From Gyromitra esculenta (Eukaryota; Ascomycota; Pezizomycetes; Pezizales; Discinaceae), in the NCBI GenBank assembly GCA_038503075.1, contig JBCAML010000015.1:496001-560000 (forward strand): DNA of 64,000 bases, read 5' to 3'. Every line of letters begins with the position of its first letter. The first letter of the stretch is position 1. Below, in pieces: positions 23,903 through 34,079 of the stretch. A program made the translations under genes and the position numbers. The notes under the pieces are model-generated. The model was given only the letters and a program-made list of their open reading frames with translations. It did no database searches and was not told the origin of the DNA.

Positions 23903-25978
23903 ATGGGGAACTGCGGCTCCTCTTGCTCTACCTGCTGCAGAGGTACACTTCCCTGCTCTCGTTGTCTGCTATAGCAGGCGTTGGACTGACGTGACACAGG
24001 CCGCGCTCGAGATGGTCTGTACGAGCCAGTTCTCCAGGAAAGCGAGAGGGAGGCGGTTTCCGATCTCTTGCAATATCTCGAAAACGTACACTCCGTCCTT
24101 CTACCGCATCGAGCTCCTTTTCTGCCTCCCTTGACCTCGGCTGCTAACGCTCTGGATATAGCGTTCCGAAGTTGACTTTTTCGCTGGCGAGCCCCTTCGA
24201 GCTTTAAGCACCTTGGTGTATTCCGATAATGTCGATCTTCAAAGAAGTGCAAGCTTAACGTTTGCCGAGATCACGGAGAGAGGTGATGAGCTTCACTTTA
24301 CCGGTTCCTGACTAGGGAGGTCTAGCGTGCTGACGACTGTATTCTTTTTTGGTCACCAGATGTTCGGGAAGTGGATCGTGATACCCTTGAACCAATACTG
24401 TTTCTTCTTCAGAGCACCGATATCGAGGTCCAACGTGCGGCCAGCGCTGCCCTAGGAAATCTCGCTGTGAATAGTATGATTTCACCCTTATCGTTGATTT
24501 TGAGTACACGCTGACGTTGGGCTAGCTGAAAATAAGGTTGCTATCGTTCTCCTTGGCGGGCTTGCACCTCTAATACGACAGATGATGTCACCCAACGTTG
24601 AAGTTCAATGCAACGCCGTTGGTTGTATTACGAATCTTGCTACCCATGAAGACAATAAAGCAAAGATAGCAAGGTCAGGTGCGCTAGGTCCATTGACGAG
24701 GCTCGCAAAGTCAAAAGATATGAGAGTTCAAAGGAACGCTACGGGGGCTCTACTTAACATGACACATTCAGGTACGGCTAGAATGCCAGTTTCCCCCTTG
24801 CATGTGAATGGCATGGATGCTTACCCATCACGTTCCGTAGACGATAATCGGCAACAGCTGGTGAACGCTGGAGCAATACCGGTCCTTGTTTCGCTTTTAT
24901 CTTCACACGATGTTGATGTCCAATACTATTGCACCACCGCTCTCAGCAACATTGCCGTTGACCAGGCCAACAGGAAAAAGCTTGCGCAGACAGAACCTAA
25001 ACTTGTTTTCTCTCTTGTTCACCTTATGGATTCCTCGAGCCCGAAGGTTCAATGCCAGGCTGCATTGGCGCTTCGAAATTTGGCATCTGACGAAAAATAC
25101 CAACTGGATATTGTCCGGGCAAAAGGCCTGCCACCTTTACTTCGTCTACTTCAGTCCTCATTTCTTCCTCTAATTTTGTCGGCCGTTGCTTGCATCCGAA
25201 ATATCTCAATACACCCTCTAAATGAATCCCCAATTATTGAAGCCGGCTTCCTGAAACCTCTTATCGATTTGTTAGGGTCAACGGACAACGAGGAAATACA
25301 ATGTCACGCGATTTCAACTCTGCGAAATTTGGCGGCTAGTTCTGATAAGAACAAGGAGTTAGTATTGGAGGCCGGAGCGGTGCAGAAATGTAAACAACTT
25401 GTCTTAGATGTTCCGTTGAGTGTTCAATCAGAAATGACGGCGGCTATCGCTGTGTTAGCTTTGAGTGACGATCTGAAGTCGCATTTGCTAAATTTGGGTG
25501 TATTTGATGTCCTTATTCCCCTGACGGCCTCTGAGAGCATTGAGGTGCAGGGGAATAGCGCTGCCGCATTAGGGAACCTATCCTCGAAAGGTAAGGCAAA
25601 AATTGCTTAGTTTATATTATGCAAGCTGACTGACCGACCGATTGTTTAGTTGGCGATTACTCTATGTTCGTGCAGGATTGGCTGGAGCCAGAGGGCGGTA
25701 TCCATGGTTATTTGAAGAGATTCCTTGCTAGCGGAGACCCAACATTCCAGCACATTGCTATCTGGACATTGCTGCAGCTGCTTGAGGCAGATGAACCGCG
25801 GTTAAAAGCCTTGATCAGCCAGTCGACGGAGATTGTCACGATGATCAAGAACATTGGGGAGAAGAATGTGGATTCAGACGATGAGGGAGAGGATGGTGAA
25901 GGCGAGGTCGTGGCATTAGCAAGACGGTCTGCGGCCCTGCTAAATGGGAGCAATGGTAATTTCAGTAAGGTGCAATAA
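23903..25978 (+). CDS. vac8: Vacuolar armadillo-repeat protein VAC8
   Basis: Lipid-anchored vacuole-membrane scaffold for inheritance, nucleus-vacuole junctions, fusion and autophagy (yeast knowledge). Seven exons: 23903..23942, 24000..24085, 24162..24282, 24360..24473, 24526..24771, 24841..25590 and 25650..25978, total 561 aa. The N-terminus [12 protein letters not shown] shows the N-myristoylation Gly2 and palmitoylatable Cys4, 8, 11 and 12. Then come about a dozen armadillo repeats with the repeating pattern of [24 protein letters not shown] and TLRNLAAS, and an acidic C-terminal segment (about 525-540). Intron 24772..24840 is 69 nt, a multiple of three and stop-free, so unspliced RNA stays open. 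Exon order and repeat spacing match the family, and no residue of the anchor is missing. Confidence 0.96.
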
Positions 25979-27163
25979 CGGGTCATTGGGAGCCCTCCTT
26001 TGTGGATGATCTATTAGAAAGATGTCCGTACTGTTTTCTGGTTTTCTTCTCTTTTACACGCGGGTTGCATGCATATTGCGAGCCTATCAGGCATAACTAG
26101 TTCGGGCTTCACCCCATGTATTGATTTCCTCATGTCTTTTTCATAATTCTCTTGTGTTTTTTTTTATCCTGCTGTTTACATCTTTGCGCTGTGGATCTTC
26201 TACGCACAATCTCTGCAATGTGCCTGGGAAGCGGTATTGAAAGCAGGCTTTATGGGCCATGATTTTTTTATTTTTATTTTCCCTTTAAGTTTTCTTTTGT
26301 GCTTTTGCTACTACTACGGTGTTATTAGGGTTGAGCGCGTATGGAAAGGATTCGCAGAATGGAATAAGGGAAGCTAAATTGCAAATTCCGAAAGAGAGAA
26401 AAGAAAAAAAGAAAAAAAGAAAACCAAAACGCGATTCTGATTTGCTGTCTTTTTCTTTCTATCTCTTTTTCTATCTCGTCTTATATTTTCTTTTCCTGCA
26501 CCACGCTGCAAGGGGATGGGTTTGGAATGGGAAACGTTCTGTTCTTTTTCTTTTTCTTCGTGCTCTCTTTGCTTTTTTTCTTACGATATCGTGGTTCGTT
26601 GTCTGACATTGGCCCAGCAGAGCAGAGCTCTGGGTCCCCCAAGGCTGCTGGTCTGTAATTTCTATTTCTATTGGGGGAGAGTTTTTTTCCCTCAAGATTT
26701 TTTTGCATACACACAATCTGCTTTTTAGGGTGGAAGAGGTCCCACGGGGTAATTCATAGCGTGAGTGATGTGGGGGTTTTCCCTTCTTCCTTCTCCTTTT
26801 TTTTGGTTTTTTTATTTTGCGAGCAAACATCGAGCCCTCTTTTTTCTTTCTTACGTTACAAAGTTTTTGATCAAAAAAAAAAAAAGATGGAGGGGGGCTT
26901 ATAATGTGCTAGGTGTGATATGACATAACTATTTCTACGAGACCCTGGGTTTTTCGGTGGAGGTTACGATTACAAATGTATTTCTAGCTCTTTTTTTCCT
27001 ACCCTCCTCCCCAAGTTTAGGAAATGACGTCTTATAGCTACATGTAGTGGCGATGGTAGTGGGGGGGGTTTAAGCAAACATCTCACCTTGTTCCGATCAG
27101 TGGTTTTTGTTTACTCGGTGAAATTTTGTTTCACTAATGTGAAGAGCGGGATTTTTAGCGCTC
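25979..27163. other. Intergenic, vac8 3' region
   Basis: 1.2 kb of T- and A-rich sequence with several poly-T/poly-A runs (26270-26900). It includes the vac8 3'UTR and the upstream flank of the tRNA gene. Frames here are low-complexity artefacts. Confidence 0.6.
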
Positions 27164-27236
27164 GGTCGCGTGGCCTAATGGTTAAGGCGCTGGTTTTCGG
27201 CACCAGAGATTGGGGGTTCGAGTCCTCTCGCGATCG
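27164..27236 (+). tRNA. tRNA-Arg (anticodon TCG), no intron
   Basis: A 73-nt cloverleaf can be folded by eye. The 7-bp acceptor stem GGTCGCG/CGCGATC has one G-U pair. The D arm is GCC..GGC with loop TAATGGTTAA. The anticodon stem is CTGGT/ACCAG with loop TTTCGGC, so positions 34-36 are TCG (reads CGA, Arg). A 5-nt variable loop is followed by the T arm GGGGG-TTCGAGT-CCTCT with wobble pairs. Discriminator base is G. A box and B box are both intact. Confidence 0.93.
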
Positions 27237-27901
27237 AAACAGGCTCATTTTTTGGTATTTAGTTGTTGCGGGTGGTGCTTGGTTTTGTTTATTTGGGTTG
27301 TGGGTTGTTTGAGCTCTTTGGATGGGTGTTGGTGGGTGTTGGGGAAGATAGGTTGAATGCCGATAGGTGTGGGTTCATGCTAGAATACGAAGGGTATTGG
27401 ATATATGAGTATTGGGGGTTTTCAGAGAATTTGATGGAGTGGAATTTCTTGGGATGTATTCGTCCTTGGGCTTTCTGTAATTTATCATGGAATATCACTC
27501 GGTTATGACTGTGTTTGATGTCGCTGCTGATCTCCCCGCTTTATATCACAATACAAACAGGGTTTTATTACGAATACCAACCGGCCCCGTCAGACAAGAT
27601 ACATGGAGAATTAGTATTTTAAGGTTAGAGCACACGAAAATAGCAACCCGCTACTAATCATGAGGGGCCTGAAAGATGACGGCCTGGTCTTTAATTGCCC
27701 TTTTTTCCTTTTTCAGCCAGAGTGATCGAGACTACAGGTATTTATTGAAAGCCATTACCTGGGACTTTATTATTTTGATCTAGTACACAGTTGCTTGGAC
27801 CAACAATTAATTCAATCCAGATTCTATTTAGATTCGTGCGCATTAAAGGTATTTGACCATTCCCTTTCCTCACGCCGCTGTTCCCTCCTGTAGTTGAACT
27901 A
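27237..27901. other. Intergenic, tRNA to MITE
   Basis: About 660 bp with no recognised gene; ends at the TA target of the inverted-repeat element. Confidence 0.55.
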
Positions 27902-28151
27902 CCGTATATCTCCAAAAGAAAAGCCCGGGCCTATTCCAAAAATCCTAGCCAGGAACACTTACCGGATAGGTAGTTTCTATGCCTTATCCAGAGCGATGGA
28001 TGGCGTTGGGTGGCAAAGACAACATAAGTTTTTTTAGGACCAATCATATAGATTCATTTAACAATATCGTATAACAACCACCACCATCTTACCCTGTATT
28101 TTGGCCTGTATTTTTGGAATAGGCCCGGGCCCTTCTTTTGAAGATATACAG
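27902..28151. mobile_element. MITE with 44-bp terminal inverted repeats, TA target
   Basis: A 250-bp non-coding element. The left repeat 27902..27945 and right repeat 28108..28151 are reverse complements at 39 of 44 positions, including the block GCCCGGGCCTATTCCAAAAA. Both ends adjoin the dinucleotide TA (27900-27901 and 28152-28153), the target duplicated by Tc1/mariner/pogo (Fot1-type) elements. The outer ends are C(C/T)GTATATC. Four of the five mismatches are transitions. No transposase frame is present, so it is non-autonomous. The right end is only 7 bp from the stop codon of the VMA12-like gene. Confidence 0.8.
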
Positions 28152-28158
28152 TACATTA

Positions 28159-28898
28159 TCACACTTCAACCACGACTTTCTTCTTGTTGTGAGCTCTCTT
28201 TTTCTCTTGCTTCCTCTGAAGGTCCCTTCTTATGTAACCCATAAAAATTACCACCTCTGTAACGGTAACCACAATAGTACACGAGAGCATCAACGTCAAC
28301 CGCTCAGGTACGCCCCACGATGACGCTGCCATCCAAGCTGTCACAGTAGCCAAATTGATGGATAACATCATGTTTGCTATGATGAGCATATAGCGTTTAA
28401 AATCTTCATGGATGTATTCATCGTCCTCGTATTCTGCCTCCACGCTATTCGAGTGGAGTTTTCTCACTAGGGTAGCGTGTTCCTTGGATCCCACTTTAGT
28501 AAGGTGATCCATCAGCATTTTGGACTCCGGTTTCTGTATTGAAGGAATAGGAATTAGTTGAAAAGAAATCGAAGATATAATTAATAATGTGGTGGGGTCT
28601 AAAGAGATATGATACTTACTGGTTCTGGCATTTTTGGCTTTGGCGGGATGTATATACCGCAATCTCTCAGAGGAGCGTTTAGCCTAAATTCTTCCGTTGC
28701 GAGATGCCTGTCATCGCTTTCGTCGTTCGTTTGCACAGCATTTCTAGTGAGTAAGGCTGAAGAAATTCTGTGGACTGCATGGTGGTCTATTGAGGTTGCA
28801 TTCTCGAGGAGAACACGGTCTTCGGGCTGGGTATAAGTGGGGCTACTGTAGATCTTGATAGCGGAGAGAAGTTTCTGAGGGATTGTGGGCTGTACCAT
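28159..28898 (-). CDS. vma12: V-ATPase assembly factor, VMA12/TMEM199-like
   Basis: ER membrane protein needed to assemble the V0 sector of the vacuolar proton pump (family knowledge). Exons on the minus strand: 28898..28620 and 28533..28159, giving 217 aa. The N-terminal 125 residues are soluble. A charged stretch with EDDEYIHEDFKRY leads into two hydrophobic helices, MLIIANMMLSINLATVTAWMA and LTLMLSCTIVVTVTEVVIFMGY, joined by a short loop. A strongly basic tail (RRDLQRKQEKKRAHNKKK) follows. This matches the Vma12 layout, in which a two-helix hairpin near the C-terminus is followed by a Lys-rich cytosolic tail. Similarity is mostly to that C-terminal half. The 3'UTR must run through the MITE. 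Confidence 0.75.
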
Positions 28899-29414
28899 CG
28901 CGATTTGGGATGATGCAAATTACGTAGCCTCCGATATGGCGATGCCTCGGTTCGGTTAGAGAGATATTGGGCGCGCGAACACGTGAATTTAAGGTTTTCT
29001 GCACAGGGTTAGGAGTGGCTCGAAGATGTAGAGTACTTTGGCAAACGCTCTCAGTATAAGTTCAGACAGCGTGACAAGAACAAAATCGCGTTTCGACCCC
29101 AATATCGGAACAAAGCACTCGGAATTTCATATTGGTTCATTCCCACATATATAGCAACAACATTGGTCAACCTCAAACATTGATCAACACCACACGATCC
29201 AGTAATTAGCCAGAAAATCACGGATATTGCCGCTCGATCTGTGCGGGTGAGTTCAGTGAAGCTGACTTAAGACACCTAAGGCATCTAAGACACCAAAGGG
29301 AGTTGTGCCCGTCATCACGCCCAGTTCTCGTACTTAAGTAAGGTAGTGCGTAAGCCTTTCGAACTTTCTATCAAGGGCACTATCAACAAGAGAGATTAGG
29401 CAGCTATTACAATT
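28899..29414. promoter_or_regulatory. Divergent promoter, vma12 / hfd1
   Basis: 516 bp between start codons. Contains a short tandem of AAGACACC/AAGGCATC-like units near 29266-29295. No gene seen. Confidence 0.5.
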
Positions 29415-31681
29415 ATGTCCTCACCTACTCTTCTTCCCTTTGCTTTCACACCTGTGGAAACAATTGAGCCTACCTACGCTCGTCTGAACAAGTCGTTTGG
29501 TACCCTCAAGTCGTACCCGCTTGAGTTCCGCCTAGAGCAGCTCAACAAACTCTATTGGGCAATCAAAGATAATGAGCAGCACCTTTACGATGCGCTGAAG
29601 GCGGACTTCAATAAACCGACATATGAAACATATATAACCGAGATCGCTTGGATGCAGCTAGCAATCCTCGATGTGATGAAGAATCTTAGGAAGTGGGCAG
29701 CTGATGAAGCTTTGGACGTTCCGTTGTCACTCAGACTCACCAATTCCCCTCGCATGAGAAAGGAGCCTATGGGAATTATATTGATTATCGGGTATTACAA
29801 ACCTTTGAACAGCATACATACACTTCCTATGACACTTTTACCTTTTCACCTCATCTCAAAGGGCCTTTTAAGTTAAACATAGGCTAAAAATCATGTGTAT
29901 TTATTTGATATAGACCTTCCAACTTCCCAGCGCAATTAGTTATACATCCTTTTATCGGTGCCATCGCCGGAGGAAATGCTGCCGTTATAAAGCCTAGCGA
30001 ATTGACACCAAATACGTCGGCAGTCATCACTAGGATTATAGAGTCTATGGATCCTAGTTTGTATGCGGTGGTCAATGGTAGCATCGCTGAGACCACAAAG
30101 CTATTGGATCAAAAGTGGGACAAGATCGTATATACTGGTAGTGGCCGTGTAGGGCGTATTGTTGCGGCAGCAGCAGCAAAGCATTTGACGCCCGTTTTAT
30201 TGGAACTGTAAGCCATCCCTTTAGCGAAAAGCCAAAGCCATGAACAGAAGGGAAAAAAACATATGTTTCATGGACTTCTAATCTGACTTAGCACGAGCTG
30301 ACTTGTAAACAGTGGTGGCCTGAATCCAGTTTTCGTTACCAAATCCGCAGACGCCAGAATCGCCGCCAAACGAGTATGCTGGGGCAAGGTCCACAATGCC
30401 GGTCAAGTTTGCATAGCACCCAACTACGTCCTCATCCACCCTTCAAAGGAACAAGAATTTGTCGAATCTTTTATCCAAAGTATCAAGACATATCTTCCCA
30501 ATGGAGCTATGGGGTCCCCGGATATGGCTTCTATTATTGAGAAGAGAAGTTTCCATCGTATTAAGGGTTTGCTGGACAAATCCAATGGGACGATCCTATG
30601 TGGTGGGGGCACCGATGAAGCTAAAAAGTTCATCGAACCGACACTGGTCAAGGTTACTGATCCTGGTGATTCTTTGTTGAGCGAGGAGGTTTTCGGACCA
30701 GTTATTGCCATGCTTGTGGTGGAGAATGTGGATGAGATGTTGTCTCTAGCTAAAAGGATCGGTGATACTCCATTGTCGATGTATATCTTCTCGGGAGATA
30801 AGGTAGAACAAGAGTACAGTAAGTTAGCAATTTTCTGATATTGCGAGCTTTGATGGTTAATAGAATTTGCAGTGATGAGAGGTCTTAGATCTGGAGGGTG
30901 TTCAATCAACGAGTAAGTTTTTGACTCTCACTTACGACTGTGAAGCGTGATGGCATGCATGATGTCCAGCTTGTCTACAAGGGAAGCCTGCCTGCAGGGC
31001 AATTTTAACTCGGAGTCTACAACTCCTCGAGCCGCACTCTTGCGTTACTCTAACTTCTTTAATAATCCTACTAGTGCATTTTATAAAATTAATTCCCTAT
31101 CTATTAACTTTAAGTCTGTGGAAAATAGATTGCTAACCATCAAACATAGTGTTATGCTCCATGCTTGTACCACCGACATCCCGTTTGGTGGAGTTGGTGA
31201 GTCTGGACATGGCAAGTACAGAGGTCGTGACACTTTCGAATCCTTCATCCACAAGAGGCCAGTGTTGAGCCAACCGTTGTGGATAGAAGGCCAACTAAAG
31301 GTACGTTTTATCTACAAAAGTTTAGGATTGATTGTGGCTAATATTATACCTTATTTATTTTTTACGACAGATGCGTTATCCACCATACACCCCAGATAAG
31401 ATCAAGCTCTTCCACAGACTTGTTGGGGACCCAAGCCCACAATATCCGAGAAACTGGAAGGCTACCCCGAAACCATTCTGGGCACGAGTATTGTCATTGG
31501 GAGCTTCTAGTAAGAAAGGTGGTGCATTTAGGTACTTCCTAGTTATTCTTGGTAGGTTGAACCGCTCTACTTTTTGGATACCAAAAAAGTGTAATTCAAG
31601 ATGGGTACTAACATGAATCTCATAGCTATCCTCGCTATCGGGAAGGCGCCATTGGGCCCTTATTTAGGCTTTCAGTTTTGA
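29415..31681 (+). CDS. hfd1: Fatty aldehyde dehydrogenase (ALDH3 family, HFD1-like)
   Basis: NAD-dependent oxidation of long-chain aldehydes (hexadecenal from sphingolipid breakdown; also 4-hydroxybenzaldehyde for ubiquinone in yeast). Exons are 29415..29791, 29914..30207, 30313..30818, 30873..30912, 31150..31300, 31371..31551 and 31626..31681, giving 534 aa, near yeast Hfd1 (532). Seen: cofactor-site strand GPSNFPAQL, AAVIKPSEL, YTGSGRVGRIV, catalytic Glu223 in LLELGG, nucleophile Cys257 in NAGQVCIAPNY, EEVFGPV, and IPFGGVGESGHGKYRG. A hydrophobic helix (FRYFLVILAILAIGKAPLG) forms a C-terminal membrane anchor, as in the family. Oddities: Leu227 where ELGGK is usual, and a 237-nt intron (30913..31149), far longer than the rest. 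Confidence 0.93.
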
Positions 31682-32914
31682 GGTTCACTTTATCCTTGGG
31701 CACGTATGCTAGGTGAGGTAGCTACCATTCTAAGGAAGGGTTGGTAGGGAGCTGGATTCCAAAGGAACTTCTATAGGCTCTTTTGCGCAGTTGATAATAT
31801 ACACAAGTTCCATTCAAGCTGTTTTTTTCTGTCTGGGATTTAATTTGATTATTTTGTTTCTTTGAATTTCCAAACAAAAACGCTTAGTACTATCACGGAT
31901 TGGGTAGCTTCATTATTATCTTTAACAACCATTTCGGACCTAGGTTGTTGACTTTATGTTCTATATGGTTCTATTCTACTCATGCCTTCTCTCTGGATAA
32001 GATATAACCCTTCGCAAGAGCCTTTAACGCTTGAATCGGGATTGAGACGTATTTATAATCGTGTGTAAAAAGCCGCGAGATGATATCGCGATAATCAGAA
32101 TACACCTAAATCAACCAATTTTAGTCTTGGTGTTTTTCCCAAATGCCGTAACTAGTATCGAAGAAAGAAGCTTTTAAGTTATTTATTTATTTATTAGTCC
32201 AATAGGTACAAGAAACTCTTAAATGGACTTAGTATTTACGAGTTCGAATCCGACCTGTGGACCCGCACCGGTTTCAAACGGAAGTAAGTTTAGGAAATCA
32301 CGGCTCTAAAGTGGTATTCCGGCTAAGTATCGTCTCGTAGCTCTCGTATGTCCCTATGCATATTATTGCCTAAGTTTAAACTGGCCACAACCCGACTGTC
32401 TTTCGTGGTGAGTATCACCTTATATCAAGTGTATGGGATATTCAACGACCAGATTCCAGATGTTGGTAGTACTGGTCTATTACAATAGTCAAGTCATAGC
32501 GAGTGATGTTCCGTGACCTGAGGTTTCATGCTCGCATATAGTCTCGAGAGTTACCACGCAGGTTCACGTACACCCAACTTCTATTTCCCAGTGTTCATCT
32601 GAATATATGAGGTGAGAGCATGACATACGGGTTTGTGAATAGTATAGCCTTTAGTAGCTAAATTGTGTACAAAAGTAAGTACTGCGGGATGATGGACATG
32701 AGTAAGAGGTAGAGAAAAAAAGAAAAAGGGAAAAATGATAACCATCAAAAACGGGTAGCAATCATAAAAGAAAAGAATAATATGGCGTAATATAAAGCCG
32801 ATAGTAAGGAAAAACAGGAAGCATGGTGTGATAGTTGAGGGGGGAGGATATAAATTCTTTGAATTATCCAAACTCTTAGCACCTGGAGCAAAGAGTGGGT
32901 TGAATTTAAAACTG
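31682..32914. other. Intergenic, hfd1 to hypothetical gene
   Basis: 1.2 kb, AT-rich, with an (ATTT)n tract near 32180. A B-box-like GAGTTCGAATC near 32240 has no foldable T arm. Long frames near 32581..33063 are low-complexity and not supported. Confidence 0.55.
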
Positions 32915-34079
32915 CTAGTATACTTCCCAGCAATCAAAATCCGCTTCCGCTTCTCCCATATCGATCCACATCCAACCTTGCCCGCCAAGGTTGCATTTAT
33001 CCCAATTCTTGGCTTTTGTTTTCCTTTCTCCCTCGCCTTCTCCTTCTCCCTCTTCTCCCTCACGGTTTCCCATTGATAACTGTTGGAAAGAGCTCGCCGG
33101 TCCGTTAACCAGCTCTGCCATCACACAACGATTCCAGGCTTCGTAGCACCCAGCGGTTGCGTCCCTTAGGATATGGGGGTTACTACGCAACTTGTTTAAG
33201 TAACTCGTATATTTTTTGTGGTCTGTCACCGAAAATGAGGCGACTACAATCACGTTGGCCGTCTTTAAAGACCCGCCTACTTCAATTCCCACAAGTCTCA
33301 CACAATCGCGGTGCGCACCGAAGACGCATAGCTATATTTATGTGAGAGACGTTAGAATAATAAATTTTTAACCCAAAGCCAGTGAAATTCAGTTACTTAC
33401 TTCTCTTGGGAAACCCTCGCCCTCCCCTCTCCAGCATCGACCATCTTCCAGCTTGCTGATAATGGCCCTTGATAGTTCTTTGACGTCAAGAGTATTGAAT
33501 ATCATTTTCTGCAATAAATACCACACATTGATATGACCTACAAACATTCGGCTACTGATTGCTCTCTTATGATTTGAGCCCTCTTTTTGCTCATTATCAT
33601 TTTTTGTTGCTTTCTCGCTCTTCTTCCCCTTGGCCGTTGATGCTTTGGCTTTGGAGTTATTTCCCATTTGGCTTCTGAACTAGCCTGTAGTACACTGCCA
33701 AAAAACAAATCGTTCGAAATTCGGGTACTTCTTCGATGGAACCTAGAGGTACCTCTGCCACTTGCTCCAAAAACCTATCGTATGTAGGCTCTGACGACAA
33801 GGCTACTTGACGGTACGATTGTTTATTGAGGTTTTTTTCCTCCTCTCGCCCAACCTCCTTGACGAAGGCTATATATTCGTCTACCGATTTTAAATACGGT
33901 AAATTTCTGCTTGCTTGCTTGATGTGATCCGCGATCTCGCGGGAGGTGTTTTTTTCTACCGGTCCAGCCGCGTCAACTATGGCTGGTTGGGGGACGATCT
34001 TATTTTTCTTATTTTTCTTGCTGTTACGGGGACGGTAGTATCCCTTCTTTAAAGTAGGCTTTGTGCCGCCGTTTTTCAT
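32915..34079 (-). CDS. Hypothetical protein (three exons)
   Basis: Not recognised. Three frames join in phase through canonical sites: 34079..33729, 33679..33401 (donor GTAAGT) and 33331..32915, giving 348 aa. The frame upstream of 34079 begins at a GTG, so the first in-frame ATG was chosen; an extra 5' exon is possible. The N-terminus is very basic with KKNKKNK, followed by a charged helical stretch (about 45-110). Exon 2 starts Lys/Ala/Ser-rich. Exon 3 has a more globular part with NVIVVASFSVTDHKKYTSYL, then a Glu/Gly-rich run (GEEGEGEGEGER) and a Trp-rich acidic C-terminus. It could be an RNA- or nucleolus-associated protein by composition only. A lineage-restricted gene or a partly wrong model are both possible. 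Confidence 0.5.

Noticed and set aside
29415..31681. hfd1 as a frameshifted pseudogene
   Set aside because: All apparent frame changes coincide with GT..AG introns, and all seven exons join in phase with catalytic residues intact.
32221..32262. tRNA-like or SINE B box (GAGTTCGAATC with an A-box-like TAGTCCAATAGG upstream)
   Set aside because: The T arm bases do not pair and no acceptor stem can be formed, so no tRNA gene; a very decayed SINE cannot be excluded but is not supported.
32581..33063. 160-codon minus-strand frame overlapping the hypothetical gene's last exon
   Set aside because: Low-complexity Phe/Pro/His-rich translation of AT-rich DNA; the overlapping three-exon model explains the region better.
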